Shown piece by piece: positions 8,994 to 17,265 of a stretch of 64,000 nucleotides of DNA (within the stretch, counting starts at the first letter, position 1; every line of letters begins with the position of its first letter). This stretch comes from Chloroflexota bacterium (lineage in GTDB: Bacteria; Chloroflexota; Dehalococcoidia; Bin125), in the NCBI GenBank assembly GCA_028874365.1, contig JAPPJZ010000067.1:1-64000 (forward strand). The letters run 5' to 3'. The notes beneath the pieces were generated by a model. It saw nothing but the letters and a program-made list of their open reading frames with translations, searched no databases and was not told the origin of the DNA. Both the position numbers and the translations under genes were made by a program.

Positions 8994-9538
8994 AGCGGTC
9001 GCTCGCCTTCTTCTGCTTCGACTTGTTCGGGAGTCCGGTGGGTGCAGAGCGTGTTGGTGCCGACGGCGACCAACTCGCCGTCCTGGTTGGTGATTCGCGT
9101 CTCGGTGACGACCCAGACCGAGCGCGGGTCGAGCTTGATCGACTTCTCGTAGATGTCGGTCACCTCGGTCTGCGAGGCGAGGTGGTCGCCGACTCTCGCC
9201 GGGAGCAGATACTCCCACTCGGTGTTGAGGTTGATGTTCCGCTCTCCGCGTGTCGGGACGGACAGGAGCATGCTGACCTGGTTGTCGGCAGAGGGCGGCC
9301 AGACGCCGGCTCCGGCGAAGTACCGAGTCATGACCGGCGGCGCGATGACTGCGCCCCACTCGGAGGACTTGCCGTACTCGGGATCGAGGAAGAGCGGATT
9401 GGTGTCCTCGACCATGTGGCAATGGCGTCGGATGCTGTCGTACTCGACGGGGTAGCGTCCGGGAACCACGTCGGTCTTGCGACCGATCCACTCGCCGCGG
9501 ATGGCTTCAAGGTCGTAGGGTCCTTCGACACGAACCAT
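8990..9538 (-). CDS. FAS1-like/MaoC N-terminal-type dehydratase
   Basis: 182-residue hotdog protein of the MaoC N-terminal-domain type (PF13452-like). Features are GRYPVEYDSIRRHCHMVED near residue 30, NPLFLDPEYG, the APPVMTRYFAG segment and a NINLNTEWEYLLPARVGD strand. It is translationally coupled to the smaller MaoC gene at 8529-8993, and such pairs usually form a heteromeric enoyl-CoA hydratase. It is the first gene of a minus-strand run that continues to the ketopantoate-reductase-like gene. The ATG at 9538 starts directly in the conserved region. Confidence 0.85.
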   Translation of the reverse strand: MVRVEGPYDLEAIRGEWIGRKTDVVPGRYPVEYDSIRRHCHMVEDTNPLFLDPEYGKSSEWGAVIAPPVMTRYFAGAGVWPPSADNQVSMLLSVPTRGERNINLNTEWEYLLPARVGDHLASQTEVTDIYEKSIKLDPRSVWVVTETRITNQDGELVAVGTNTLCTHRTPEQVEAEEGERPL

Positions 9539-9626
9539 GTGCGTTGCCTGCCCGAGAGCCTGGTCCTGATACGATTGGCCTAAGCTATCAGACCTCGGAG
9601 ATTGGACGAGTCAGGGGAGTGGGACG

Positions 9627-9851
9627 ATGTCGGTGATGACTCCGATCTTGCGAATCCGCAAGGTGCTCCGTTCGATCGGCGCGAGTCCGGAGCAGGCTGA
9701 CGAATTCGCCGACGCGATGAATGACTATCCAGGTCGTCGTGAACTGCAGCTGATGCTGGACGAGGTATTCGCGCGTTGGTTCAATCGGATCGTGTTCTCC
9801 GTCATCGTCATTGTCGGACTGGCAGTCGCAATCATCGTCGCGGTCGACTAA
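9627..9851 (+). CDS. small C-terminally anchored membrane protein (74 aa)
   Basis: 74-residue protein: an amphipathic, charged N-terminal part (RIRKVLRSIGASPEQADEF) and one hydrophobic segment at the C-terminus (IVFSVIVIVGLAVAIIVAV). GGGGAGTGGGA lies just before the ATG. Size and layout resemble small coiled-coil/tail-anchored proteins often annotated as DUF1640-like, but I cannot assign a family. Its stop overlaps that of the convergent crotonase gene. Confidence 0.65.
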   Translation: MSVMTPILRIRKVLRSIGASPEQADEFADAMNDYPGRRELQLMLDEVFARWFNRIVFSVIVIVGLAVAIIVAVD

Positions 9852-10717
9852 CCCGCGCTCCTTGGACCGAAGGGCTCGGGGATGAATGGTTCGTCGCGGG
9901 CTCGGAGGAAGGCTCCGAATCCCCCTGTTTCTCGTGCTGCGTCGAGGTGGGCGACCTCCGGGCCATCGGCGGAGGCTTCGACCATGGTTGAGAGCATTGA
10001 GCCGACGTTGAGCGCGTTGCGCAGTCCCATGGCCTCAAGGCCGCGGGCCGTGATCAGCTTGTTGTAGCGAATCGAGTGGGATGGTACCTGTGCGAGCCGT
10101 CGGGCCAGCGCGTCGGCCTTCTCCATCAAGTCCTCACTCGGCACGATCTCGTTGATCACGCCGATTCGCAGGGCCTCCTGAGCGTCGAAGTGATCTCCGG
10201 TCAATGCGTAGCGATGTGCAGTCTTCCAGCCGGCCAGGGCGGCGAAGAGCACTGAGCTGTTCGAGATCATCCGCACTTCCGGCTGCGCGAAGACGGCACG
10301 GTCCGAGGCGAGCGTGATGTCGGCCGCCAGCGAGTACCAGAATCCGCCGCCGATGCACCAGCCGTTGACGGCGGCGATGATCGGCTTCTCGAGCGTCATC
10401 AGGTGCATCATCATGTCGGGATTCTTGGTCGAGAATCGGAACCAACGCTCGAGGTGCTCGGAGACCGGCTGGGTCGGTCCTCCGACCTCGCTGTCGATCC
10501 CACCGGCGATGTTGTAGCCCGACGAGAAGGCTCGACCAGCGCCGGTGAAGATGATTGAACGCGCCGAGGGATCGGCGTTGGCTACATCGAGGGCGTCGTG
10601 GAACTCGCGCTCGAGCGCCGGCGTGATTGCGTTGAGCGTCTCGGGGTTGTTCCAGGTGATCGTGACGACCGGGCCGTCCTGCTCGTAGAGGATGTTCTCG
10701 TAGTCGGGCATTGGCAT
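9848..10717 (-). CDS. enoyl-CoA hydratase/isomerase (crotonase) family
   Basis: 289-residue crotonase-fold protein. It has the N-terminal VTITWNNPETLNAIT strand, the first oxyanion segment TGAGRAFSSGYNIAGG, and the second oxyanion segment near residue 120 (VNGWCIGGGFWYSLAADI). The usual catalytic Glu positions are not obvious, so the exact reaction (hydration, isomerisation, or C-C bond cleavage as in other crotonases) is open. Divergent from the CaiB cluster, whose first gene begins 77 bases away, so the two share an upstream region. An alternative start at the second Met (10711) is possible. Confidence 0.88.
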   Translation of the reverse strand: MPMPDYENILYEQDGPVVTITWNNPETLNAITPALEREFHDALDVANADPSARSIIFTGAGRAFSSGYNIAGGIDSEVGGPTQPVSEHLERWFRFSTKNPDMMMHLMTLEKPIIAAVNGWCIGGGFWYSLAADITLASDRAVFAQPEVRMISNSSVLFAALAGWKTAHRYALTGDHFDAQEALRIGVINEIVPSEDLMEKADALARRLAQVPSHSIRYNKLITARGLEAMGLRNALNVGSMLSTMVEASADGPEVAHLDAARETGGFGAFLRARDEPFIPEPFGPRSAG

Positions 10718-10793
10718 GCTCGTTTCTTGGCACTGGGTTCAGCCTGAGTCTACGCGCCGGGCTCGCGTAACCTGCTCGATTGAGGAGGCGCCC

Positions 10794-12086
10794 ATGCCGG
10801 GACCGCTCGACGGGATCAAGGTGCTCGAACTGACCCAGATCATCGCCGGGCCGTACTGCGGTGTGGCACTGGCTGATCTGGGGGCTGAAGTCATCAAGCT
10901 CGAATCGCCGGCTGGTGACGCATCGCGCAAGATCGCTCAATTCGCGCCGGGCGAGAGCAAGGCGTTCCATGGCCTGAACCGAGGCAAGCGAGGGCTTGTG
11001 GTTGATCTGTCCAAGCCGGCGGGACAAGAGGTGACGCACCGACTGATTCGAGACTTCGATGTCTTCGTGACCAATGTCCGTCCGGGCGTGGCGGAGCGAA
11101 TCGGAGTGGACTACGAGACCCTGCGACAGTTCCGCGAGGACTTGATCTACTTCGAGGTAACGGGCTACGGCGATCGCGGCCCGAGCGCGCAGCGTGCCGG
11201 CTCCGATCTGGTCGTGCAGGCGTACTCGGGACTGCTGGCCGGAGACCTGAAGGTCGGTGCCAACGGCGCGCCGGAGCACATCACGGCGACGGCGCCGTCG
11301 GACTACGTTGCCGCACTCGGTGGAGCCATGGGCGTGTGCGCCGCACTGTTTCATCGTGAGCGGACGGGTGAGGGCCAACGCGTTTCGACCACGCTGCTGG
11401 GCGCCGGGCTCGCCTTGCAGGCCCCGTGGGCCGGCGACGTGCCCGTGTCGGACTCGATCCTGCTCGACCCGCTGCGTCGAATGATGTCCGACTTGCGCGC
11501 CAACAACGCAACGTATGCCGAGATGATCGAGGCACGGCGCAGTCGTCCGAACCAGGGCAAGGCCTTCCGCATCTACTACTCGGGTTATCCGGTCAAGGAC
11601 GGCGCGATCATCCTGGGCGCGTTGACGCCGCAGAATCGCGACCAGATCCGGGCTGCCCTTGAGATCACGGACGATCCGACGGACGACGAAGACTTCAATG
11701 CGATCGGTCCGGATGCGGACGTGATCGTAGCCCGCGTGGAAGCGGAAATCAGATCCACGCTCGCCGGCGGCACGATGTCCGATTGGATGGCGAGGCTCGA
11801 CGCCGCCGGTGCGCCCGCTTCGCCGGTCAACTGGCTGGAGGACATGGCCGACGATCCGCAGGTCGTGGCGATGGACCTAATGCCCTCGATCGAGCATCGG
11901 CTGACAGGGCCCGAGCGGCAGGTTGGGGCGTTGGTCGAAATGTCGAAGACAGAGACCGGATCGAGCCGCCCGGCACCGACGCTCGACGCGGAGACGGACG
12001 ACATTCTGCGGGAACATGGCTTCGCAGCGGAGCAGATCGCCCGGCTCCGGGCATCTGGGACCATCGGCGTATCCGCTGGCGACTAG
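10794..12086 (+). CDS. CaiB/BaiF family (class III) CoA-transferase, paralog 1
   Basis: 430-residue family III CoA-transferase. It has the start MPGPLDGIKVLELTQIIAGP, the LADLGAEVIKLESP strand, and AGSDLVVQAYSGL, whose Asp matches the catalytic Asp that forms the acyl anhydride in formyl-CoA transferase. The C-terminal ASPVNWLEDMADDPQV segment is also typical. GAGGAGG at 10782-10788 fixes the ATG at 10794, not the upstream in-frame codon. It is the first of three tandem paralogs with nearly the same N-terminus. These enzymes move CoA between organic acids in the cytoplasm; donor and acceptor are unknown. Confidence 0.9.
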   Translation: MPGPLDGIKVLELTQIIAGPYCGVALADLGAEVIKLESPAGDASRKIAQFAPGESKAFHGLNRGKRGLVVDLSKPAGQEVTHRLIRDFDVFVTNVRPGVAERIGVDYETLRQFREDLIYFEVTGYGDRGPSAQRAGSDLVVQAYSGLLAGDLKVGANGAPEHITATAPSDYVAALGGAMGVCAALFHRERTGEGQRVSTTLLGAGLALQAPWAGDVPVSDSILLDPLRRMMSDLRANNATYAEMIEARRSRPNQGKAFRIYYSGYPVKDGAIILGALTPQNRDQIRAALEITDDPTDDEDFNAIGPDADVIVARVEAEIRSTLAGGTMSDWMARLDAAGAPASPVNWLEDMADDPQVVAMDLMPSIEHRLTGPERQVGALVEMSKTETGSSRPAPTLDAETDDILREHGFAAEQIARLRASGTIGVSAGD

Positions 12087-12132
12087 TTGCCTATCCTCGT
12101 CCAAGTCAACCGTTGGAAGTGAGGAGGTTCCC

Positions 12133-13434
12133 ATGCCCGGTGCGCTGGATGGAATCAAGGTTCTGGAGGTGACTCAGATCATCGCCGGCCCAATGTGCGG
12201 TGTGATGCTCTCCGATCTCGGCGCCGACGTGATCAAGATTGAGTCGGCGGCGGGGGACGGCATGCGCTTGCTCGGTCAGATCTCGCCCGGTGAGAGCAAA
12301 GGTTTTCACGTGTTCAACCGGGGCAAGCGCGGGATGGTGCTCAACCTGCAGGATCCGGATGGTCAGGCGGTCGTGCAGCGGCTGATTGCCGAGATGGATG
12401 TCTTCCTGATCAATGCGCGTCCTGGCGTGCCGGAACGACTGAGTATCGACTACGACGGCCTGCGCGCGCACAAGCCGGACCTGATCTATCTCGAGAACAC
12501 CGCCTACGGACCGACCGGGCCCTCCGCGCACCGGGCCGGGGCGGACATCATTGCGCAGGCGTATTCGGGATTGATGGCCGGCGACGAGAAGGTCGATGAG
12601 CACGGCGGTCCGGACCTGATCACCGCGACGACCCCGGCCGACTTCGTGGCGGCGTTTACGAGCACGATCGCCGTCTGCGCCGCGCTCTTCCATCGCGAGC
12701 GGACCGGGGAGGGTCAGAAGATCGACACGTCGCTGCTTGCCGGAGCGATGGTGCTGCAGAATGCCTTTGCGTCGAGGATGCCGGTTTCCGACGCAGTGCT
12801 GCTCGATCCGATTCTGAGCGGCCTGGCTGCCGTGCGCGATAGAGGCGGGAGCTATCGCGATCTGTTGGGCGCTCGCGGCGGACTGCGCGCGCTGGTCGGC
12901 GGGGCGTTCTTCCTCTACTACGGCGGGTACCAGACATCGGACGGCGCGATCATGCTCGGCTGCGTCACGCCTCCGAATCGGCAGCAGGTTCGCAATGCGC
13001 TGGGGCTGGAGCCGGGCGACGATCCGACCGACGGCGGCGATTTCAATCCGCTTGCCGACGGCTCTGAAGAGATCGTCGCGGGCATTCGCGCAAAGATCTC
13101 CGACGCCTTTGCTTCAGACACGACGGAGAATTGGATCGCCAAACTCGATGCTGCCGGCGCGCCGGCCTCCCAGGTGAACATCCCCGAGGAGATGATCGAC
13201 GATCCGCAGGTCCAGGCTCTTGGGATCATGGTCGACCTCGAGCACCGGCTGACCGGCCCTGAGACGATGGTCGGGCCACCGTTTCGCATGTCGGCGTCCC
13301 CGCTCGCTGCGCAGGGCGCATCGCCGCCGCTTGACGGCGACACCGACGAAGTGCTGATCGAATATGGCTACACCGCTGAGGAAGTCGCCGCACTGCGCTC
13401 GTCCGGGGCGGTCGGTCTCCCTGCCGATAGCTAG
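12133..13434 (+). CDS. CaiB/BaiF family CoA-transferase, paralog 2
   Basis: 433-residue family III CoA-transferase, starting MPGALDGIKVLEVTQIIAGP. The catalytic Asp is in RAGADIIAQAYSGLMAGD. It has an ASQVNIPEEMIDDPQVQALG C-terminal segment. GAGGAGG eight bases before the ATG supports the start. It lies 46 bases after paralog 1 and 9 bases before paralog 3, consistent with one operon. It is closer to paralog 3 than to paralog 1 by eye (shared FLYYGGYQ and GCVTPPNRQQVRNALGL-type segments). Confidence 0.9.
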   Translation: MPGALDGIKVLEVTQIIAGPMCGVMLSDLGADVIKIESAAGDGMRLLGQISPGESKGFHVFNRGKRGMVLNLQDPDGQAVVQRLIAEMDVFLINARPGVPERLSIDYDGLRAHKPDLIYLENTAYGPTGPSAHRAGADIIAQAYSGLMAGDEKVDEHGGPDLITATTPADFVAAFTSTIAVCAALFHRERTGEGQKIDTSLLAGAMVLQNAFASRMPVSDAVLLDPILSGLAAVRDRGGSYRDLLGARGGLRALVGGAFFLYYGGYQTSDGAIMLGCVTPPNRQQVRNALGLEPGDDPTDGGDFNPLADGSEEIVAGIRAKISDAFASDTTENWIAKLDAAGAPASQVNIPEEMIDDPQVQALGIMVDLEHRLTGPETMVGPPFRMSASPLAAQGASPPLDGDTDEVLIEYGYTAEEVAALRSSGAVGLPADS

Positions 13435-13443
13435 GGGCACCGA

Positions 13444-14745
13444 ATGCCGGGACCGCTCGACGGGATCAAGGTTCTCGAACTGACCCAGATCGTCGCGGGG
13501 CCGATGTGCGGGGTGATGCTCTCGGACCTTGGTGCCGACGTGGTCAAAATCGAGTCGCCGCAAGGCGACGCGGTGCGTCTCGTGGGTCAGTTCATGCCGC
13601 ATGAGTCCAAGGTGTTTCACGTCATGAATCGAGGCAAGCGGGGGATTGTCCTGAATCTGCAATCCGAAGCAGGCCGCGCGGTCGTCCGCCGGTTGGTCCG
13701 TGACTTCGACGTGTTTGTGATAAATGCTCGTCCCGGCGTCGCCGAGCGGTTGGGAGTGGACTACCAGAGCCTCAGTGCGGAGAATCCGCAGCTCATCTAC
13801 CTGGAAAACAGCGCCTTTGGTCCCGAAGGACCATCGGCCAACCGGGCCGGGGCCGACATTATTGCCCAGGCCTACTCGGGACTTCTGGCGGCGGACGAGA
13901 AGCTGGATGAGCAGGGCGGCCCTGCGGCGAGCTCGGCGACCGTACCCGTCGACTACGGCGCCGCATGGACCAGTGCGATGTCAGTTTGCGCCGCACTCTT
14001 TCACCGTGAACGCACCGGCCGCGGTCAGCGCATTGAAACGTCGTTGCTGGGCGCGGCGCTCACGTTTCAGAACGTCAGCGTTGCCAGAGTGCCCGTCAGC
14101 GATGCTGACCTGCTCCAACCGTCAATCGATGCGGTGAATGAGATCCGTTCGCGGGGCGGGACGTATCGCGAGATGCTTGACGCGCGCAACGGCACACGCA
14201 CAATGCTTGGCGCGGCTTATTTCCTCTACTACGGCGGATATCAAGCGGCCGACGGCGCAATCATGCTGGGCTGCGTGACCTCGTCGAATCGGCAGCAGGT
14301 GCGTAATGCGCTTGGTCTCACCGAGGCTGACGATCCCACGGATTCGGAGCATTTCAATCCGCTCGACCCTGATTCGGCGGAGATGGTTGAATATGCGCGG
14401 AAGAACATCTCAGCCAGATTTCTCAGCGACACGACCGCCAACTGGATTGCCAAGCTGGACGCTGCCGGCGCGCCGGCGTCACAAGTTAACTTCCCCGAAG
14501 ATATGATCGACGATTCGCAGGTCCAGGCGATCGGCGCGATTGCCGAGATCGAGCATCCGCTCACTGGCCCGGAGCAACTGGTCGGACCGGTCTACCGAAT
14601 GTCCGACTCGCCGCCCGCTCCAAGCGGACCATCGCCCGTCTTCGACGCTGATACCGACGACATCCTGCGCGAACACGGCTATCAGGACGCTGAGATCGCG
14701 GCTCTGCGCAGGTCAGGCGCGGTCGGGGTGGACGCAGCCGGCTGA
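13444..14745 (+). CDS. CaiB/BaiF family CoA-transferase, paralog 3
   Basis: 433-residue family III CoA-transferase with the start MPGPLDGIKVLELTQIVAGP, catalytic-type RAGADIIAQAYSGLLAAD and C-terminal ASQVNFPEDMIDDSQVQ. It begins only nine bases after the stop of paralog 2, with AGGGGC as ribosome site. Three paralogs in a row suggest either distinct substrates or a heteromeric enzyme; known class III enzymes are usually interlocked homodimers, though heterodimers exist. The stop lies inside a 7-bp stem-loop at 14740-14757. Confidence 0.9.
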   Translation: MPGPLDGIKVLELTQIVAGPMCGVMLSDLGADVVKIESPQGDAVRLVGQFMPHESKVFHVMNRGKRGIVLNLQSEAGRAVVRRLVRDFDVFVINARPGVAERLGVDYQSLSAENPQLIYLENSAFGPEGPSANRAGADIIAQAYSGLLAADEKLDEQGGPAASSATVPVDYGAAWTSAMSVCAALFHRERTGRGQRIETSLLGAALTFQNVSVARVPVSDADLLQPSIDAVNEIRSRGGTYREMLDARNGTRTMLGAAYFLYYGGYQAADGAIMLGCVTSSNRQQVRNALGLTEADDPTDSEHFNPLDPDSAEMVEYARKNISARFLSDTTANWIAKLDAAGAPASQVNFPEDMIDDSQVQAIGAIAEIEHPLTGPEQLVGPVYRMSDSPPAPSGPSPVFDADTDDILREHGYQDAEIAALRRSGAVGVDAAG

Positions 14746-14757
14746 GACGGCTCAGCC
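14740..14757. terminator. stem-loop between convergent genes, possible bidirectional terminator
   Basis: Perfect 7-bp hairpin: arms GGCTGAG (14740-14746) and CTCAGCC (14751-14757), loop ACGG. It contains the stop codons of both the CaiB gene (plus) and the cytochrome c gene (minus). No clear U-tract follows on either strand, so intrinsic termination is only a possibility. Confidence 0.4.
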
Positions 14758-15252
14758 TTCGTCGATGGGGTAGGGATCGGCTTCGCTGAGTTCTCGTTGG
14801 GACTCGGCGATTGGAAAGCCGTCGATCGCTTTGCCTTCCCACCACGTCTTGACGTACTCGAGCACCGCGACGATCTCTTCGCGGGTCAGCTCTTCCTTGA
14901 ATCCGGGCATGTTGCTGCCGAAGCCGATGCCGGCTCCGCCCTCACTGACGATGCCGTAGAGCACGCCGTCGGAATGGTGCCAGGTGTGGCCCTCACCGTT
15001 GAGCGGCGGCGGCGGCAGGCGGCCGTCCTCGTCGCGCACCATCCAGTTCTCCGCTCCCTTACCGTCGGCGCCGTGACAGGCGGCGCAGGTTGCGGCGAAG
15101 ATTTGCTGGCCGGTTCGAGGTCCGCTGACCTGGCTTGCCTGGTCCGCAGCCGGTGAGGCGGCCGGCTCCGACTGCCCGCAGGCGACGATCAATCCAACCC
15201 AGCCGACCAGGACCATCAGCACGACAGAGGTCTGAGCCCAGCGCCTCACCAC
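14752..15252 (-). CDS. class I cytochrome c lipoprotein
   Basis: 166 residues. A hydrophobic signal segment ends in the lipobox VAC with Cys25, so the protein is likely lipid-anchored outside the cytoplasmic membrane. The heme site is CAACH (Cys56, Cys59, His60), and SNMPGFKEEL supplies the probable Met axial ligand. A single mono-heme domain fills the chain. It would carry electrons to or from a membrane oxidase or dehydrogenase; no partner is adjacent. The start is one of two consecutive GTG codons (15252 or 15249). Confidence 0.9.
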   Translation of the reverse strand: MVRRWAQTSVVLMVLVGWVGLIVACGQSEPAASPAADQASQVSGPRTGQQIFAATCAACHGADGKGAENWMVRDEDGRLPPPPLNGEGHTWHHSDGVLYGIVSEGGAGIGFGSNMPGFKEELTREEIVAVLEYVKTWWEGKAIDGFPIAESQRELSEADPYPIDEG

Positions 15253-15342
15253 AGTCTCCGTGGGGCAATGGTATCCAGTGGCTGAAGCTTGGATGCCAAG
15301 TACCCTCGGTGCAGAACGTCACGATGGGATCGGAGGTTGACG

Positions 15343-16515
15343 ATGGTGCTCCCGACAACCGCGGCGCAGAACCTTGGCACGGAAACCGCGTTTGAAGTCC
15401 TGGCGCGAGCGAACAAGCTGGCGGCGGAGGGTCGCTCGATCATCAACCTGGGCATCGGACAACCCGATTTCGCCACGCCCGAGAACATCGTCGATGCCGG
15501 TTCGCGGGCCCTGGCCGAGGGCAAGCATGGCTACACGCCGGGCGCCGGCATCCCCGAGCTGCGCGAAGCGGTGGCGCGCGACCTCCAGCGCCGCCACGGG
15601 GCGGAGGTCGACCCGGAATCGGTCCTGATCACGCCCGGCGCCAAGCCGGTCATGTTTTTCGCCGCGCTGCTGATGGGTGAGGCGGGGGCGGAAATCATGT
15701 ATCCGAACCCCGGGTTTCCGATCTATGAGTCGGTGATCCGCTTTTCCGGCGCGACTCCGGTGCCGATCGAGCTGCACGAATCGGATGGGTTCACGTTTGA
15801 TCCGGATCAGGTGCTGAGCCAGATCAACGAGCGCACTCGTCTGATCATTCTCAACAGCCCGGCCAATCCGACCGGCGGCGTCTATTCGCGCGAGCAGGTC
15901 GAGCGATTGGTTGAGGGGCTGGAGCAGTGGCCCGATGTCGCGATCCTGAGCGACGAAATCTACTCGCGCATCCTCTACGAGGGTCTGGAGCACACGTCCT
16001 GGCTCAACTATCCGCAGTTGCGTGACCGTCTGATCGTGCTTGACGGCTGGAGCAAGACCTACGCCATGACTGGCTGGCGGCTGGGCTTCGGCGTCTTCCC
16101 ACCGGGTCTCTTCCCCTTCGCTGAGCGGCTCGCGATCAACAGCTACTCCTGTCCCAACGCGGCCACGCAGTACGCGGCGATCGAGGCGCTGGACGGTCCG
16201 CAGGAGGCAGTGGATATCATGACGACCGCCTTCGACGAGCGGCGCCAGGTAATCGTGAAGGAGCTCAACGACGTGCCGGGCGTGAGTTGCGTTACTCCGC
16301 TTGGGGCGTTCTACGCCTTCCCGAACATTTCGGGCACCGGCATCGACGCTCGCACACTGCAGGAGCGGCTGCTTGAGGACGCCGGTCTGGCGGTGATCGC
16401 GGGGACCAGCTTTGGTCACCTCGGGGAGGGCTACCTGCGCTTCAGCTACGCCGCTTCGCTGGAGGAGATCGTCGAAGGCGTCGACAGAATGCGTACCCTG
16501 TTGGCCAACAGCTAG
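15343..16515 (+). CDS. PLP-dependent class I/II aminotransferase
   Basis: 390-residue fold-type I aminotransferase. It has NLGIGQPDFATP near residue 35, the substrate/PLP segment NSPANPTGG near 171, SDEIYSRILYEG near 203 and the Schiff-base Lys238 in WSKTYAMTGWRLGF. The family uses aspartate, alanine or aromatic amino acids with 2-oxoglutarate. GGAGG at 15332-15336 supports the ATG at 15343 rather than an upstream Met. The putative OsmC-like selenoprotein starts 18 bases downstream, so the two may be one transcript. Confidence 0.92.
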   Translation: MVLPTTAAQNLGTETAFEVLARANKLAAEGRSIINLGIGQPDFATPENIVDAGSRALAEGKHGYTPGAGIPELREAVARDLQRRHGAEVDPESVLITPGAKPVMFFAALLMGEAGAEIMYPNPGFPIYESVIRFSGATPVPIELHESDGFTFDPDQVLSQINERTRLIILNSPANPTGGVYSREQVERLVEGLEQWPDVAILSDEIYSRILYEGLEHTSWLNYPQLRDRLIVLDGWSKTYAMTGWRLGFGVFPPGLFPFAERLAINSYSCPNAATQYAAIEALDGPQEAVDIMTTAFDERRQVIVKELNDVPGVSCVTPLGAFYAFPNISGTGIDARTLQERLLEDAGLAVIAGTSFGHLGEGYLRFSYAASLEEIVEGVDRMRTLLANS

Positions 16516-16533
16516 GGGACCAAGGAGCCGCAC

Positions 16534-17004
16534 ATGGCCCGCTTTGAATACATCTCACGCAACCAGCTCGAACTGAAGAACGGCTTTCGCCACGCGACGC
16601 TCGGCGACGTGCCGGAGCAGGTGGTCTACGGCGTCCAGGGCAAGCTCAAAGAGCACTACGGCGTGCCCGAGAGCGCGCCGCCGATGACGGCGACGCTGGA
16701 CCACATTGTCGCCGCGGTCGGCGGTTGAATGTACGGCACGTTGGCGCGGGCGATGTCCGCGCGCAAGGTCGAGTTCGACCCCAACACCTACAAAGCCGAC
16801 GTCCTGGGCACAATCGAGGGCGAAGACAACCAGACGATTCGGATCACGAAGATCCATGTCGTCTTCCACATCCCCGGCATTGCTGCTGAGCAACGAGCGG
16901 CTGCCGATCGAGCGGTCAAGTTCCATGCTCCGGGCTGTCCGGCGCATGAGAGCGTGAAGGACGCGATCGACATCACCTGGGAAGCCGACTACGGCGACAA
17001 CTAG
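16534..17004 (+). CDS. OsmC-like protein with in-frame TGA: probable selenoprotein
   Basis: Two same-frame ORFs (64 and 91 codons) are separated by a single TGA at 16726-16728. Read through it, they give a 156-residue OsmC/Ohr-fold protein: LDHIVAAVGG, then codon 65 TGA, then MYGTLARAMSARK. OsmC proteins have the peroxidatic Cys at exactly this place at the start of the central helix, and a second Cys downstream, here Cys135 in FHAPGCPAHESV. OsmC/Ohr enzymes reduce organic hydroperoxides with thiols, and Sec-containing OsmC-like proteins are a known selenoprotein family. AAGGAG six bases before the ATG fixes the start. A SECIS-like hairpin lies at 16741-16766. A nonsense mutation is the alternative, but both halves are intact. 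Confidence 0.82.
16741..16766 (+). promoter_or_regulatory. candidate bacterial SECIS element of the OsmC-like gene
   Basis: Hairpin inside the reading frame: TTG (16741-16743) and GCGCGG (16744-16749) pair with CCGCGC (16757-16762) and CAA (16764-16766), with one bulged G at 16763. The apical loop GCGATGT begins 21 nt after the TGA and starts with G. Bacterial SECIS elements need a loop about 16-37 nt downstream of UGA with an early G or GU for SelB binding. Short GC-rich hairpins are common at this base composition, so this is supporting evidence only. Confidence 0.6.
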
Positions 17005-17243
17005 TCCTCGATCGGACGGCGCGCGTTCCAGATCACTTCCTTGGGCAGCGGCTCCGGCTGTGGTTTTGGTTCCACTCTCGGACGATTGGCGATGTCGCCG
17101 GTGGTGATGTCGATGAAGTCATCGAGCACCAGCGGCTTCCCTGAGATTGTGAATCGAGCGTTCTCCGAGATCGGGAAGTCCCGGTCGGGCTCTTCCGACT
17201 CTGCCTCGTCGACTTCTGGGGCTTCCTGCTCCTGATCCGACAT
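17001..17243 (-). CDS. acidic hypothetical protein (80 aa)
   Basis: 80 residues. The N-terminal third is very acidic (SDQEQEAPEVDEAESEEPD), followed by a compact-looking part FTISGKPLVLDDFIDITTGD and a Pro-rich tail. No family recognised. It is convergent with the OsmC-like gene (stops overlap) and divergent from the RibD-like gene, which begins 22 bases away. Confidence 0.6.
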   Translation of the reverse strand: MSDQEQEAPEVDEAESEEPDRDFPISENARFTISGKPLVLDDFIDITTGDIANRPRVEPKPQPEPLPKEVIWNARRPIED

Positions 17244-17265
17244 GCCCGCAACCTAGCATGAGCTC

